Below are positions 19,178 to 28,853 of a DNA stretch of 64,000 nt, piece by piece (positions within the stretch are counted from its first letter, which is position 1; each line of letters begins with the position of its first letter). The notes under the pieces were generated by a model. That model saw only the letters and a program-made list of their open reading frames with translations, was not told where the DNA came from and did not search any database. A program made the position numbers and the translations under genes. Origin of the DNA: Silanimonas sp. (GTDB lineage Bacteria > Pseudomonadota > Gammaproteobacteria > Xanthomonadales > Xanthomonadaceae); NCBI RefSeq assembly GCF_027531545.1, contig NZ_JAPZSC010000006.1:186001-250000 (forward strand). The letters run 5' to 3'.

Positions 19178-21271
19178 TCAACGGCCGCTCGATGCTCCCG
19201 ACGGCGCCGCTGGGCCGTTTTCCACCCATCGCGGGCCTCCATCGACGAAGGGCTTGATGCCCAATTCTTGGTAGACGGCGGTCGGGTCGATGTGCTTGCC
19301 CTGCGTCACCACCGTCACCATACGCCGGAGTGCGGTGATGTCCGCGGTCGGGTCGCCATCGACGAGGGCAAGGTCGGCGACGAAGCCGTTCGCGATGCGG
19401 CCACGTTCGCTGGCGAGCCCGCTGTAGCGCGCGGCGTTCCGCGTCGCGATCTGCAGCACCTCGTTCGCGGGAATGCCGGCCATCGTGTAGAGCTTAAGCT
19501 CGCGCTGCAGCGTGAATCCGGCCATCGCGTCGGTGCCGGCCACGAGCGGCACGCCGGCCCGGTGCAGGCGGCCGATGAAATCGATCATCGCCAGATAGCT
19601 CTTCTCGTAGCGCTGTTGCGTGGCGTCGTCGGGAATCTCCATCCCGCCGCTGCGGAAGCCGCGCTGCACGCTCGGCGGGAAGTGGTCGGCCACCGCGGCG
19701 TAGGCCGGCGACACCGTGCCGTCCTTCTGCCGCAGGAAATCAAAGGTGGCGAGGGTCGGATCGACGACGGTCTTTCTCTCGTCGAGCAGCCGGATGAAGT
19801 CCTGCACCGGCGCGCTGTCGAAGTCGATCTCGCCGGTGCGCGCCGCCGGAAGGTAGAAGCGCTCCAGCGTGCGCGTATCGGTCTTGTCGTTGACGAGGAA
19901 GTTGAGCAGCACCTGGTTGACGTGGTTCAGCTCGTCGAAGCCGTATTCGACGACGGTGCGAGCGCGCAGGAAGGCCGGCACATGGCCGCTGACGCGCAGG
20001 CCGCGGGAATGCGCGTAGGCCACGGTCTCGCGGAGGTGCTGGCGCGGGAAGCTGTTGTAGACCTTGATTTGCGGATAGCCGCGCGCGGCGTACCAGTCGA
20101 TGGCGGCCTTCGCTTCCTCCAGCGTGCTCACCACGAACCCGTTCCGCGCGGAGTACGGGCTCTCGCCCTCGAGGAACCCGGCCGGCACGACCTGCGGGCC
20201 GAACACCTCGCCACGCGCGGTCTCGTCGATGATGCGTTGCACCGTGGCGTTGTCGTTGCCCATGTCGCGCACCGTCGTGACGCCAGCGGCGAGGTTGAGT
20301 CCGCCTTCCCAGCGACCGACGTGGCCATGCATGTCGAACAGGCCGGGCAGCAGCACCCGCCCCTCGGCGTCGAGCGTGCGCGCCGCGCCGCGGGCGTCGC
20401 TGCCGGCGGGCAGCACGGCGGCGATGCGGCCGCGAAGAATGTAGACGTCGCTCAGTTCCTCGCCGAGTTTGGCAGCCTCGCTGTCGAACACGCGGGCATT
20501 GCGGATGACCGAGAGGCCGGGCATCGGGGTGGCCAGCCGCTGGTTCAATCCGCCGAGGATCTCGGCCTCCGCGGCCAGCTGGAGTTCGCCAAGGCGCTTC
20601 TCGTCGGCCTGGTAGCCCTCGGGTAACGCGGCGAGATAGCCCGGAACGATGAATCCGAAGAAGGTCGGTTCGTCCCCGGTGGTGACCCAGCCGAACGAGG
20701 GCGTGAGCCCCAGGCCGCTCTGGGCGATCAGGGCGATCTCGCGACGGCTGGCCCCTTCGCCGACCGTGGTGCGCGTGATCTCCCGCTGGGTCATCCGGCC
20801 CGAGGGCAGCAGGTCGAGGGTGTTCCCACGACGCGCCGCGGCCTGGAACATCACTTCAGCGAGCGCCACGCTTTGGCTGAAGGGCACGTACAGGCGTCCA
20901 CCCGGCGAATTGCTTTCGCCCTGCTCCGTGCTGCTCGACCAAGTCGCCTTCCGGCCCTGCACGTCGAAGCGCTCGTCCACCTTCGAACCGAAGGTCGTCG
21001 CCCCGGTGGCGCGATAATTGAGCAGGCTGCCGTCGTTGGCGATCCGGAACACCTCGTCCAGCTCCGGGCCGCGGCCGTTGTCCTTGAAAATGAAGCGTCC
21101 GCGGCATTCGCCGGCAGCGTCGCAGGCGAGCGTCTGTTCACCGGCGACCGTGCCGTTGTCCACGGTGATCACCCATCGACGGGGATTCGACGTCTCGGCT
21201 GCCGAGGCCGCGCCTGCCGCCACGAGGGCCCATCCGATCCACATCGCCGCGTTGGCCGCTCGTTTCGCCAT
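19178..21271 (-). CDS. Exported metal-dependent amidohydrolase
   Basis: A 697-aa secreted hydrolase with a signal peptide (residues 1-25, cut near ASAAETS). Residues about 28-235 form an N-terminal domain I do not recognise. The amidohydrolase barrel follows, with the metal-binding HxH (DMHGHVG, H315 and H317), a candidate carboxylated lysine in YPQIKVYNSF, histidines in VSGHVPAF and ELNHVNQ, and the terminal aspartate in VAGTDAM. Members of this branch include imidazolonepropionase-like and Xaa-Pro dipeptidase-type enzymes, so the substrate is unknown. It sits 49 nt upstream of the GDH gene on the same strand. Confidence 0.86.
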   Translation of the reverse strand: MAKRAANAAMWIGWALVAAGAASAAETSNPRRWVITVDNGTVAGEQTLACDAAGECRGRFIFKDNGRGPELDEVFRIANDGSLLNYRATGATTFGSKVDERFDVQGRKATWSSSTEQGESNSPGGRLYVPFSQSVALAEVMFQAAARRGNTLDLLPSGRMTQREITRTTVGEGASRREIALIAQSGLGLTPSFGWVTTGDEPTFFGFIVPGYLAALPEGYQADEKRLGELQLAAEAEILGGLNQRLATPMPGLSVIRNARVFDSEAAKLGEELSDVYILRGRIAAVLPAGSDARGAARTLDAEGRVLLPGLFDMHGHVGRWEGGLNLAAGVTTVRDMGNDNATVQRIIDETARGEVFGPQVVPAGFLEGESPYSARNGFVVSTLEEAKAAIDWYAARGYPQIKVYNSFPRQHLRETVAYAHSRGLRVSGHVPAFLRARTVVEYGFDELNHVNQVLLNFLVNDKTDTRTLERFYLPAARTGEIDFDSAPVQDFIRLLDERKTVVDPTLATFDFLRQKDGTVSPAYAAVADHFPPSVQRGFRSGGMEIPDDATQQRYEKSYLAMIDFIGRLHRAGVPLVAGTDAMAGFTLQRELKLYTMAGIPANEVLQIATRNAARYSGLASERGRIANGFVADLALVDGDPTADITALRRMVTVVTQGKHIDPTAVYQELGIKPFVDGGPRWVENGPAAPSGASSGR

Positions 21272-21372
21272 CGTCGCTCTCCCCGGAAGATGCCCCGATG
21301 CTGCGCCGCGCGGTGGTGGGCCGCAAGCCGGGGCGCTAGGCTGCCCTACTCTCCCACGCCCGGTGACTCGCG

Positions 21373-21750
21373 ATGATCGGTTACGCCACCCTCGGAACGC
21401 GCGACATCCATCGCGCCGTCGCTTTCTTCGATGCCCTGCTCGTCCTGATGGAGGCCAAGGTATTCATGGAGGAGCCGGGCAAGTTCAAGGCCTGGGAGGG
21501 CAAGGATGGCGGCACCGGCTTCGGCGTGCTCTATCCCCATGACGGACAGCCGGCGACGGTCGGCAATGGCAGCATGCTCGCCCTGGCCTGCCGCGACCCG
21601 GCCCACGTCGACGCGGTCCACGCCAAGGCCCTGGCGCTCGGCGGTACGGACGAGGGGGCGCCGGGCCCCCGCGGTGGCGGCTTCTACGCCGCCTACTTCC
21701 GCGACCTCGACGGCAACAAGTTCAACGCGTTCTGCATGGTCGGCGGCTGA
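21373..21750 (+). CDS. VOC (glyoxalase/bleomycin-resistance fold) protein
   Basis: A 125-aa small protein with the paired beta-alpha-beta pattern of the vicinal oxygen chelate family: IGYATLGTRDIHRAVAFFDA at the start and YAAYFRDLDGNKFNAF at the end, where the acidic metal residue normally lies. Many such proteins have no known substrate. It is divergent from the amidohydrolase gene (101-bp gap) and stands alone. Confidence 0.85.
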   Translation: MIGYATLGTRDIHRAVAFFDALLVLMEAKVFMEEPGKFKAWEGKDGGTGFGVLYPHDGQPATVGNGSMLALACRDPAHVDAVHAKALALGGTDEGAPGPRGGGFYAAYFRDLDGNKFNAFCMVGG

Positions 21751-21832
21751 CCCCCGGCTGATCGTGCGCCGCATCACGACACGGGGGCCGCGGCGGGCGT
21801 AAGGTGCCGGTGTTCCGCGCACCGGACTGCCC

Positions 21833-22447
21833 ATGCTGATCGGCCCGTCCATCGCTCCTTCGGCCCCCGCGTCCGCCCCGTCCAAGACGGAGGCGGTGGC
21901 CGCGCCATTGCCAGCGGTGGCCCTGGCGCCGGCATCGACCCAGCCGCAGACCCTTCGTGCCGCTGTCCCGGTGACCGCAGGCAGCCCGCGCAATCCCCTC
22001 GAGGACGCTCGCACGCGGGTGGCAATCCAGCAGTTGCAGGCCCGCGACCGCGAAGTGCGCCAACACGAACAGGCCCACATGGCGGCCGCTGGCGGCCTGC
22101 TGAAGTCCGGTCCAAGCTACAGCTACATCACCGGCCCGGACGGCAAGCGCTACGCCGTGGGCGGCAGCGTCGAGATCGACACCAGCGAGACCAGCGACGA
22201 TCCGGAAGCGAATCTCGAGAAAGGCGAGCGGATCCAGGCCGCGGCCCTCGCCCCGGCGGAACCCTCCGGCGCCGACCTGGCCATCGCCAAACTGGGCGCC
22301 CGGATCGAGCAGCGGGCGCGGGCCGAGCTGGCCCGCCGCGAGGCCGCCGCGAACGCCTATTCGGAACAGGCCTCGCTCGGCGACGCCCTGCGCAATCGCG
22401 GCGAACCGCCGCGTTCACTCGGTCTCGTGCTCGAACGCGTGGCCTGA
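21833..22447 (+). CDS. SprA-related putative metalloprotease
   Basis: A 204-aa protein of the SprA-related family (also labelled CJM1_0395 family). A Pro/Ala-rich N-terminus (1-55) is followed by VRQHEQAHMAAAG with an HExxH zinc motif (H78, E79, H82), then YSYITGPDGKRYAVGGSVEID, the best conserved block of the family. The C-terminus is Ala-rich and helical. Its substrate and location are unknown; there is no obvious signal peptide. Confidence 0.82.
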   Translation: MLIGPSIAPSAPASAPSKTEAVAAPLPAVALAPASTQPQTLRAAVPVTAGSPRNPLEDARTRVAIQQLQARDREVRQHEQAHMAAAGGLLKSGPSYSYITGPDGKRYAVGGSVEIDTSETSDDPEANLEKGERIQAAALAPAEPSGADLAIAKLGARIEQRARAELARREAAANAYSEQASLGDALRNRGEPPRSLGLVLERVA

Positions 22448-22483
22448 ACCCGCGTCGCCGCCTCGAGGGCGGTGGGAGCAGCC

Positions 22484-24385
22484 TCAGCCGTCGAGTTCGC
22501 TCCAGCGGGCGAATGCGGCATCCAGTTCGGCCTGCGCGGCGGCCATCCGTGCGTGGTGCGCGGCTTGGGCCCCACTGTCTTTCGCATAGAAGCCCGGCGC
22601 TGTCAGGGCATCGGTGAGCGACGCCATCTCGTTCTCGAGGGCATCGATGCGACCCGGCAAGGCTTCGAGTTCACGCTGCTCCTTGAAGCCCAGCTTGCGC
22701 TTCGGTGCGGCGGGCTTGGCAGGTTCCGTCGCCGGCACCGTGCGCGCCGCGGGCGCGGGCGGTGCGGACTTGGCCACGGCCCCCGAGGTCGCGGCCACGC
22801 TCGCCGCCGGGCGCTGCCGCAGCCAGTCGGTGTAGCCGCCGACGTAGTCGCCGACGCGGCCGTTCCCTTCCATGACCAGCGTCGAGGTCGCCACCGAATC
22901 GATGAAGTCGCGGTCATGGCTGACCAGCAGCAGGGTGCCCGGGTACTCGCCGAGCAGTTCCTCCAGCAGTTCCAGCGTCTCGACGTCGAGGTCGTTGGTG
23001 GGTTCGTCCATGACCAGCAGGTTGGAGGGCTGGGCGAACAAACGGGCGAGCAGCAGGCGGTTGCGTTCACCGCCGCTGAGTTTGTGGATGGGCGCGCGGG
23101 CACGCTCGGGCGTGAACAGGAAGTCCTGCAGGTAGCCCATCACGTGCTTGCGCTGGCCGCCGACCTCGACGAACTCCGCACCCTGCGACACGTTGTCGAG
23201 CGCGTTCCAGTCCTCGCGCAGCGCCATCCGGTACTGGTCGAAGTAGGCCACCTGCAGGCCCGTGCCCTGCTTCACCTCGCCGGACTGCGGCTGGAGGTCG
23301 CCGAGCAGCAGCTTGATCAGGGTGGTCTTGCCGCTGCCGTTCGGGCCGATCAGGCCGATACGGTCGCCGCGCATCACACTGAGGTCGAGGTCGCGGACGA
23401 GCGTCCGCTCGCCGTGGCCGAAGGTGAGTCCTTGGGTTTCGATGACCTTGCGGCCGCTCTGCTGGCCTTCCGCCAAGGCCATCTTGACGTTGCCGGTCTT
23501 GTCGCGGCGCTCAGCGCGCTCGCGGCGCATCGCCTCGAGGCGGCGCACGCGCCCCTCGTCGCGGGTGCGGCGGGCCTTGATGCCCTGCCGGATCCAGACT
23601 TCCTCCTGCGCCAGGAGCTTGTCGAACTTGGCGTTCTCCTGCGCTTCCGAATGGGCGCGCTCCTCCTGACGGCGCAGGTAGTTCGCCCAGTCGCCCGGCC
23701 AGCTCGACAAGGAGCCCCGGTCGATTTCCACGATCCGCGTGGCCAGCGCCTTGAGGAAGCGCCGGTCGTGGGTGACGAAGACGATCGAGCCCTTGTAGTC
23801 GAGCAGCGCGGCTTCAAGCGCCTCGATGGCGGCGATGTCGAGATGGTTGGTGGGCTCGTCCAGCAGCAGGATCTGCGGCTCGGCCACGAAGGCGCGGGCC
23901 AGCAGCACGCGGCGCTTCAGACCGCCGGACTGCGCGGAGAAGGGCAGTTCGCCGTCGAGGCCGAGCTTGGTCAGGGTGGCATCGACCTTGGCTTCGAGCC
24001 GCCAACCGTCGGCGGCGTCGATGCGGGCCTGAACCCGGCCGAGCGCGTCCATGTCGATCTCGTCGGCGTGGCTCAGGTGGTGGAACTCGGCGATGTCGTG
24101 GCCCACCGAGCCCAGGCCATCCGCGACGACGTCGTAGATCGAGCCGTCGAGATGCGCGGGCACTTCCTGCTCGAGTCGCGCCACGCGCACCCCGCCCTCG
24201 AGGCGGCGCTCGCCGTCGTCGGGGACGATCTCCCCGGCGATCAGTTTCAGCAGCGTGGACTTCCCGGCGCCGTTGCGGCCGATCAGCGCGATGCGTTCGT
24301 TGGATTCGATGGCGAGGTCGACACCGTCGAGCAGGCGCGGGCCGCCGACGCCGTAGTCGACGCGATTCAAGGTGAGCAGAGGCAT
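22484..24385 (-). CDS. uup: ABC-F ATPase Uup
   Basis: Ribosome-associated or DNA-associated ABC-F ATPase of 633 aa with no membrane part. There are two ABC cassettes: Walker A GRNGAGKST (36-44) with DEPTNHLD, and GPNGSGKTT with LSGGERNRLLLARLF and DEPTNDLDVETLELLEELL. The DEPTNDLD wording and the C-terminal basic coiled coil (about 560-633, RKLGFKEQRELEALP) are specific to Uup. ATG 24385 gives the standard start. It diverges from the DEAD-box helicase gene, so two proteins acting on ribosomes or RNA share a 143-bp promoter region. Confidence 0.92.
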   Translation of the reverse strand: MPLLTLNRVDYGVGGPRLLDGVDLAIESNERIALIGRNGAGKSTLLKLIAGEIVPDDGERRLEGGVRVARLEQEVPAHLDGSIYDVVADGLGSVGHDIAEFHHLSHADEIDMDALGRVQARIDAADGWRLEAKVDATLTKLGLDGELPFSAQSGGLKRRVLLARAFVAEPQILLLDEPTNHLDIAAIEALEAALLDYKGSIVFVTHDRRFLKALATRIVEIDRGSLSSWPGDWANYLRRQEERAHSEAQENAKFDKLLAQEEVWIRQGIKARRTRDEGRVRRLEAMRRERAERRDKTGNVKMALAEGQQSGRKVIETQGLTFGHGERTLVRDLDLSVMRGDRIGLIGPNGSGKTTLIKLLLGDLQPQSGEVKQGTGLQVAYFDQYRMALREDWNALDNVSQGAEFVEVGGQRKHVMGYLQDFLFTPERARAPIHKLSGGERNRLLLARLFAQPSNLLVMDEPTNDLDVETLELLEELLGEYPGTLLLVSHDRDFIDSVATSTLVMEGNGRVGDYVGGYTDWLRQRPAASVAATSGAVAKSAPPAPAARTVPATEPAKPAAPKRKLGFKEQRELEALPGRIDALENEMASLTDALTAPGFYAKDSGAQAAHHARMAAAQAELDAAFARWSELDG

Positions 24386-24528
24386 GGGTCGGAGTTTACG
24401 CGGTGGCTGCAGCACCTCCCCGCCCGGCCAAACCGCCGGTTGGCTCCCGTTGGGGTGGCGGGCCCGAAGGTCGGGTAAACTCCGCGCCCTTCCCGCCGGG
24501 CGCTTCAGCCGGCACTCTCGAGGCCGCC

Positions 24529-26433
24529 ATGAGCGCCGATACCGAAACCTCCAACGAAGCGCCCTCGCTGCGCTTTGCCGACCTTGCCCTGTCCGATGCC
24601 CTGATGAAGGCCCTCGCCGCCGTGGGCTACGAGTCGCCCTCGCCGATCCAGGCCGCCACCATCCCACCACTGCTCGACGGCCGCGACGTCCTCGGCCAGG
24701 CGCAGACCGGCACCGGCAAGACCGCCGCCTTCGCCCTGCCTCTGCTCACCCGCATCGGTAGCAGCGCCGCCGGCGCGCCGCAGGTGCTGGTGCTTGCCCC
24801 GACCCGCGAGCTCGCGATCCAGGTCGCCGAGGCCTTCCAGAAGTACGCCGCCTTCATCCCCGGCTTCCAGGTGCTGCCGATCTATGGTGGCCAGGCCTAC
24901 GGCCCGCAGCTGAGCGCCCTCAAGCGTGGCGTCCACGTCGTCGTCGGCACGCCCGGCCGCGTCATCGACCACCTCGAGCGCGGTTCGCTGGACCTCTCGA
25001 AGCTAAAGGCTCTGGTGCTCGACGAAGCCGACGAGATGCTGCGCATGGGCTTCATCGACGACGTCGAGGCGGTGCTGAAGAAGACCCCGCCGGAGCGCCA
25101 GGTCGCCCTGTTCTCGGCGACCATGCCGCCGCCGATCAAGCGCATCGCCCAGACCTACCTCAAGGACCCGGTGGAAGTGGCCATCAAGGCCAAGACCACC
25201 ACGGCCACCAACATCCGCCAGCGGATGTGGATGGTCAGCGGTCTGCACAAGCTCGATGCCCTCACCCGCATCCTCGAGGCCGAGACCTACGACGCGATGA
25301 TCATCTTCGCGCGCACGAAGCAGGCCACGCAGGAACTTGCCGAGAAGCTCGCCGCCCGCGGCCTCGCCGCCGCAGCCATCCACGGCGACGTGCAGCAGGC
25401 GCAGCGAGAGCGGACGATCCAGCAGCTCAAGGACCGCAAGATCGACATCCTCGTGGCCACCGACGTGGCGGCTCGAGGCCTCGACGTCGATCGCATCAGC
25501 CACGTCCTGAATTACGACATCCCCTACGACACCGAGAGCTACGTCCACCGCATCGGCCGCACCGGCCGCGCCGGGCGCAGCGGCGAAGCGATCCTGTTCG
25601 TCAGCCCGCGCGAGCGCGGCATGCTGAAGGCCATCGAGCGCGCCACGCGCCAGCCGATCGAGCCGATGACCCTGCCCTCCGTGCAGGCCGTCAACGATTC
25701 GCGGATCAGCCGCTTCCTCGACCGCATCACGCAGGCTCGCCAGCTGGAGGGCATCGAGCCCTTCCGCGCCCTCGTCGAGCGCTACGAGACCGAGCACAAC
25801 GTGCCGGCCATCGAGATCGCCGCGGCGCTGGCCCGCCTGGTGCAGGGCGATACCTCCTTGCTGCTCGATCCGAACGCCCGCGAGCCGCGCATGGAGCGGG
25901 AAGAGCGCGGCGAGCGTCCGGAGCGCCGTGAGCGCGTGGACTTCGACAAGCTGCCGCGCCAACCGCGCGGCGAGCCGATGAGCTGGCGCCCCGAAATGCG
26001 CACCCCGCGCGAGGACGGCCCGCCGAAGCCGCGTCCGGCCAAGTTCGACGCGCCGCGCGCGCCGGAGCCGGGTTTCGCGACCTACTGGATCGCCGTGGGC
26101 CACGCCCACCAGGTGAAGCCGGGCAACATCGTCGGTGCCATCGCCAACGAGGCCGGCCTCGAAGCCGGGCACATCGGCCGCATCAACATCCGCACCAACG
26201 ACACGCTGGTTGATCTGCCGGAGGGCATGCCCAAGGAGATCATGGCCCACCTGAAGAAGGTGCGCGTCGCCGGCCAGGCCCTGATGCTCAAGGCCTACGA
26301 CCCGTCGAAGGACGACAGCGGCGAGCTCGAAGGCGCTGCACCGCGCTTCCCGAAGAAGGGCGGCTTCAAGCCCGGCGGGCACAAGGGCGGCAACTTCAAG
26401 CCGGGCTTCAAGGGCAAGCCGCGCGGCGAGTGA
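24529..26433 (+). CDS. deaD: DEAD-box RNA helicase (DeaD/CsdA type)
   Basis: ATP-dependent RNA helicase of 634 aa. The Q motif (YESPSPIQ), Walker A AQTGTGKT (58-65), DEAD (165-168), SAT and HRIGRTGRAGR are all present. The C-terminal third has a DbpA-like RNA-binding domain (about 519-590, YWIAVGHAHQVKPGNIVGAI) and ends in a Gly/Lys/Phe-rich basic tail (GGFKPGGHKGGNFKPGFKG), as in DeaD proteins active in ribosome assembly and mRNA decay at low temperature. A TAAACT -10-like box precedes the gene near 24476 without a good -35. Confidence 0.93.
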   Translation: MSADTETSNEAPSLRFADLALSDALMKALAAVGYESPSPIQAATIPPLLDGRDVLGQAQTGTGKTAAFALPLLTRIGSSAAGAPQVLVLAPTRELAIQVAEAFQKYAAFIPGFQVLPIYGGQAYGPQLSALKRGVHVVVGTPGRVIDHLERGSLDLSKLKALVLDEADEMLRMGFIDDVEAVLKKTPPERQVALFSATMPPPIKRIAQTYLKDPVEVAIKAKTTTATNIRQRMWMVSGLHKLDALTRILEAETYDAMIIFARTKQATQELAEKLAARGLAAAAIHGDVQQAQRERTIQQLKDRKIDILVATDVAARGLDVDRISHVLNYDIPYDTESYVHRIGRTGRAGRSGEAILFVSPRERGMLKAIERATRQPIEPMTLPSVQAVNDSRISRFLDRITQARQLEGIEPFRALVERYETEHNVPAIEIAAALARLVQGDTSLLLDPNAREPRMEREERGERPERRERVDFDKLPRQPRGEPMSWRPEMRTPREDGPPKPRPAKFDAPRAPEPGFATYWIAVGHAHQVKPGNIVGAIANEAGLEAGHIGRINIRTNDTLVDLPEGMPKEIMAHLKKVRVAGQALMLKAYDPSKDDSGELEGAAPRFPKKGGFKPGGHKGGNFKPGFKGKPRGE

Positions 26434-26484
26434 GGCCGCGCTTCGGATCGTGAAAGCGAATCCACGTCGCGCCGAAAGGGGCGG

Positions 26485-27990
26485 TCAGTAGCCTTCGGCG
26501 CGCAGCGTCGCCCGCACGCCGTCATGGCGTTCGCGCATGGCCTCGCTTGGGCCTGAGCCGAAGCGGCTCACCACGACGATGGCAATGGCGGCGGCGATGA
26601 AGCCCGGAACGATCTCGTAGAGGCTGCTGTGGCCACCCGCGACGATGAGTTCCTTCCACAGGATCACCGTTGCCGCACCGGCGACCATGCCGGCCAGCGC
26701 GCCGTTGCGGGTCATCCGGCCCCAGAACAGCGACAGGATCACGACCGGCCCGAAGGCGGCACCGAAGCCGGCCCAGGCGTAAGCGACGAGGCCCAGCACC
26801 TTGCTATCCGGGTCGCGAGCGATCCAGATCGCCAGCAGCGCGACCGCGGCGACCATCGCACGGCCGAACCACACCAGTTCGCCCTGCCCGGCTTGCGGCC
26901 GCACGAAGCCCTTGTAGAAGTCCTCGGTGAGTGCACTGCTGCACACCAGCAGCTGGCAGGACAGCGTGCTCATGATCGCCGCGAGGATGGCGGACAGCAG
27001 CACGCCCGCCACCCACGGGTTGAACAGCACCGTCGACAGCTGGATGAACACCCGTTCGCTGTTCGCAGCCACCGGGCCGAGATGTTCGGGATGCACGGCG
27101 AAGTAGGCATTCGCGAAGAAGCCGACGGCCATGGCGCCGCCGAGGCACAACACCATCCACGTCATGCCAATGCGGCGCGCCATCGGGATGGTCTTCAGCG
27201 AATCGGCGGCCATGAAGCGGGCGAGGATGTGCGGCTGCCCCACATAGCCGAGGCCCCAGGCCAGCAGCGAGACGATGCCGACGAAACCCAGCGCGCCGCC
27301 GTTGAAGGGATCCAGCTTGGCGGGCGAGGCCTCGCCGATCAGCGCCAGGCTCGCGTCGATGCCACCGCTGCCGATCACCACCATCACCGGCACGAGGATC
27401 AGCGCGAAGATCATCAGCGTGGCCTGGACCGTGTCGGTCCAGCTCACGGCGAGGAAGCCGCCGATCAAGGTGTACAGGATGGTGGCCGCGGCCCCCCACC
27501 AGATCGCCTCGGCGTAAGGCAGGCCGAACACGCTCTCGAACAGACGTGCACCGGCGACGATGCCGCTGGCGCAGTAGATGGCGAAGAAGACGAGGATGAC
27601 CGTCGCCGAAAACACCCGGAGCAACTTCGCGTGGTCCTCGAAGCGGTGGGTGAAGTAGTCCGGCAAGGTGAGCGCGTTCCTCGTGCGCTCGGTGTAGACG
27701 CGCAGCGGGCCCGCCACGTACTTCCAGTTCGCCCAAGCGCCGATGACGAGGCCGATCGCGATCCACGCCTCCGACGCGCCGCCGATGTAGAGGGCGCCGG
27801 GCAGGCCCATCAGCAGCCAACCGCTCATGTCGGAGGCGCCGGCCGACAGCGCCGTGACCACGCTGCCGAGCGAGCGGCCGCCGAGGATGTAGTCGTCGAA
27901 GCTGCGGGTGCGCCACCAGGCCCAGACGCCGATGCCCACCATCACCAGCAGGTAGAGGCCGAAGGTGATGAGCAGTGGCGTGGCGGTCAT
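26485..27990 (-). CDS. putP: Sodium/proline symporter
   Basis: Sodium:solute symporter of 501 aa, the PutP length, with about thirteen membrane helices. Typical blocks are DDYILGGRSLGSVVTALSAG and SDMSGWLLMGLPG near the N-terminus (sodium and substrate site), then GYVGQPHILARFMA and AIMSTLSCQLLVCSSALTEDFYK. It imports proline with sodium. I chose ATG 27990, which gives the PutP N-terminus. No putA is nearby; the gene converges with deaD. Confidence 0.92.
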   Translation of the reverse strand: MTATPLLITFGLYLLVMVGIGVWAWWRTRSFDDYILGGRSLGSVVTALSAGASDMSGWLLMGLPGALYIGGASEAWIAIGLVIGAWANWKYVAGPLRVYTERTRNALTLPDYFTHRFEDHAKLLRVFSATVILVFFAIYCASGIVAGARLFESVFGLPYAEAIWWGAAATILYTLIGGFLAVSWTDTVQATLMIFALILVPVMVVIGSGGIDASLALIGEASPAKLDPFNGGALGFVGIVSLLAWGLGYVGQPHILARFMAADSLKTIPMARRIGMTWMVLCLGGAMAVGFFANAYFAVHPEHLGPVAANSERVFIQLSTVLFNPWVAGVLLSAILAAIMSTLSCQLLVCSSALTEDFYKGFVRPQAGQGELVWFGRAMVAAVALLAIWIARDPDSKVLGLVAYAWAGFGAAFGPVVILSLFWGRMTRNGALAGMVAGAATVILWKELIVAGGHSSLYEIVPGFIAAAIAIVVVSRFGSGPSEAMRERHDGVRATLRAEGY

Positions 27991-28066
27991 GCGTCGACGG
28001 TGTCCGGGCAGGCGAAGGTGATCAGGGTGCGATCGGCCAGATCGCGCACCGTCGGGATGGCCGAGT

Positions 28067-28819
28067 CTAGGCCTGCCCGTCGGGATTGCCCACTGGCAGC
28101 AGGTCGGGGGATAGCGCCACCCGATCATCAAAGACGAAACACCCGCCCTGCCAATGCGCCCCGCCGACGGCATCGAAGTAGCCAAGGATGCCGCCTTCGA
28201 GCTGGCGCACGTCGCCGAAGCACAGATCACGGAGCAAGGGCGCGGCCTTCTCGCAGCGGATGCCGCCGGTGCAGAAGCTCACCACGGTGGCACCGGCCAA
28301 CCGATGGCGTTCGGCTTCGAGCGCCTCGGGCAGTTGCACGAAGTCGTCGATCGGCAGGGTGAGCGCACCGTCGAAGGTGCCGTGGGCCACTTCCTCGCGA
28401 TTGCGCGTGTCGAGCAGCACGACCGGCCGGCCCACATCGTCGCGCCCCGCGTCGAGCCAGCGCTTCAGCGTGGGCGGATCGACGAAAGGCGCCGGCGCCC
28501 TGATCGGGTCGATGCCATCGCGACGGAAGGCGATGATCTCGCGCTTGAGCTTCACCTTGAGCCTCGCGAAAGGAACGGCCTCGCTCCAGCTCTCCTTGGC
28601 GGCCAAACCGGCAAACCGGGCGTCGTCCCCGAGCCACGCGAGGAAGCCGCGCAGTGCCGACGGCTCGCCGGCGAGAAAGAGATTGATCCCCTCGGGCGCC
28701 ACCAGCACGGTGCCCTTGAGGCCCGCCGCGTCGGCGCGCGCGGCGATCGGCCCGCGGAGGGATGCCGCGTCGTCGATCGGGACGAACCGATAGGCAGCGA
28801 TGTTTAGGATCGAAGGCAT
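28067..28819 (-). CDS. trhO: tRNA uridine-34 hydroxylase TrhO (rhodanese-like YceA)
   Basis: Oxygen-dependent hydroxylation of U34 in certain tRNAs towards 5-(carboxy)methoxyuridine. The 250-aa product has the N-terminal UPF0176 domain (MPSILNIAAYRF, APEGINLFLAG) and a rhodanese domain with the active-site loop FCTGGIRCEKA (C183, C189). ATG 28819 gives the family start; a longer reading frame upstream is intergenic. It is divergent from the repeat-protein gene. A 76-bp gap separates it from putP downstream of that gene's start. Confidence 0.92.
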   Translation of the reverse strand: MPSILNIAAYRFVPIDDAASLRGPIAARADAAGLKGTVLVAPEGINLFLAGEPSALRGFLAWLGDDARFAGLAAKESWSEAVPFARLKVKLKREIIAFRRDGIDPIRAPAPFVDPPTLKRWLDAGRDDVGRPVVLLDTRNREEVAHGTFDGALTLPIDDFVQLPEALEAERHRLAGATVVSFCTGGIRCEKAAPLLRDLCFGDVRQLEGGILGYFDAVGGAHWQGGCFVFDDRVALSPDLLPVGNPDGQA

Positions 28820-28853
28820 GCGGGCTCGACGGTCGCCGGGAACGGGCAATAGC

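Noticed and set aside
22472-24478. Open frame of over 600 codons antisense to uup
   Set aside because: Shadow of the uup codon pattern; no domain seen, and uup itself is intact with two ABC cassettes.
26629-28362. Open frame of over 500 codons antisense to putP
   Set aside because: Composition dominated by His, Arg, Asp and Gln, typical of a reverse-complement frame of a membrane-protein gene.
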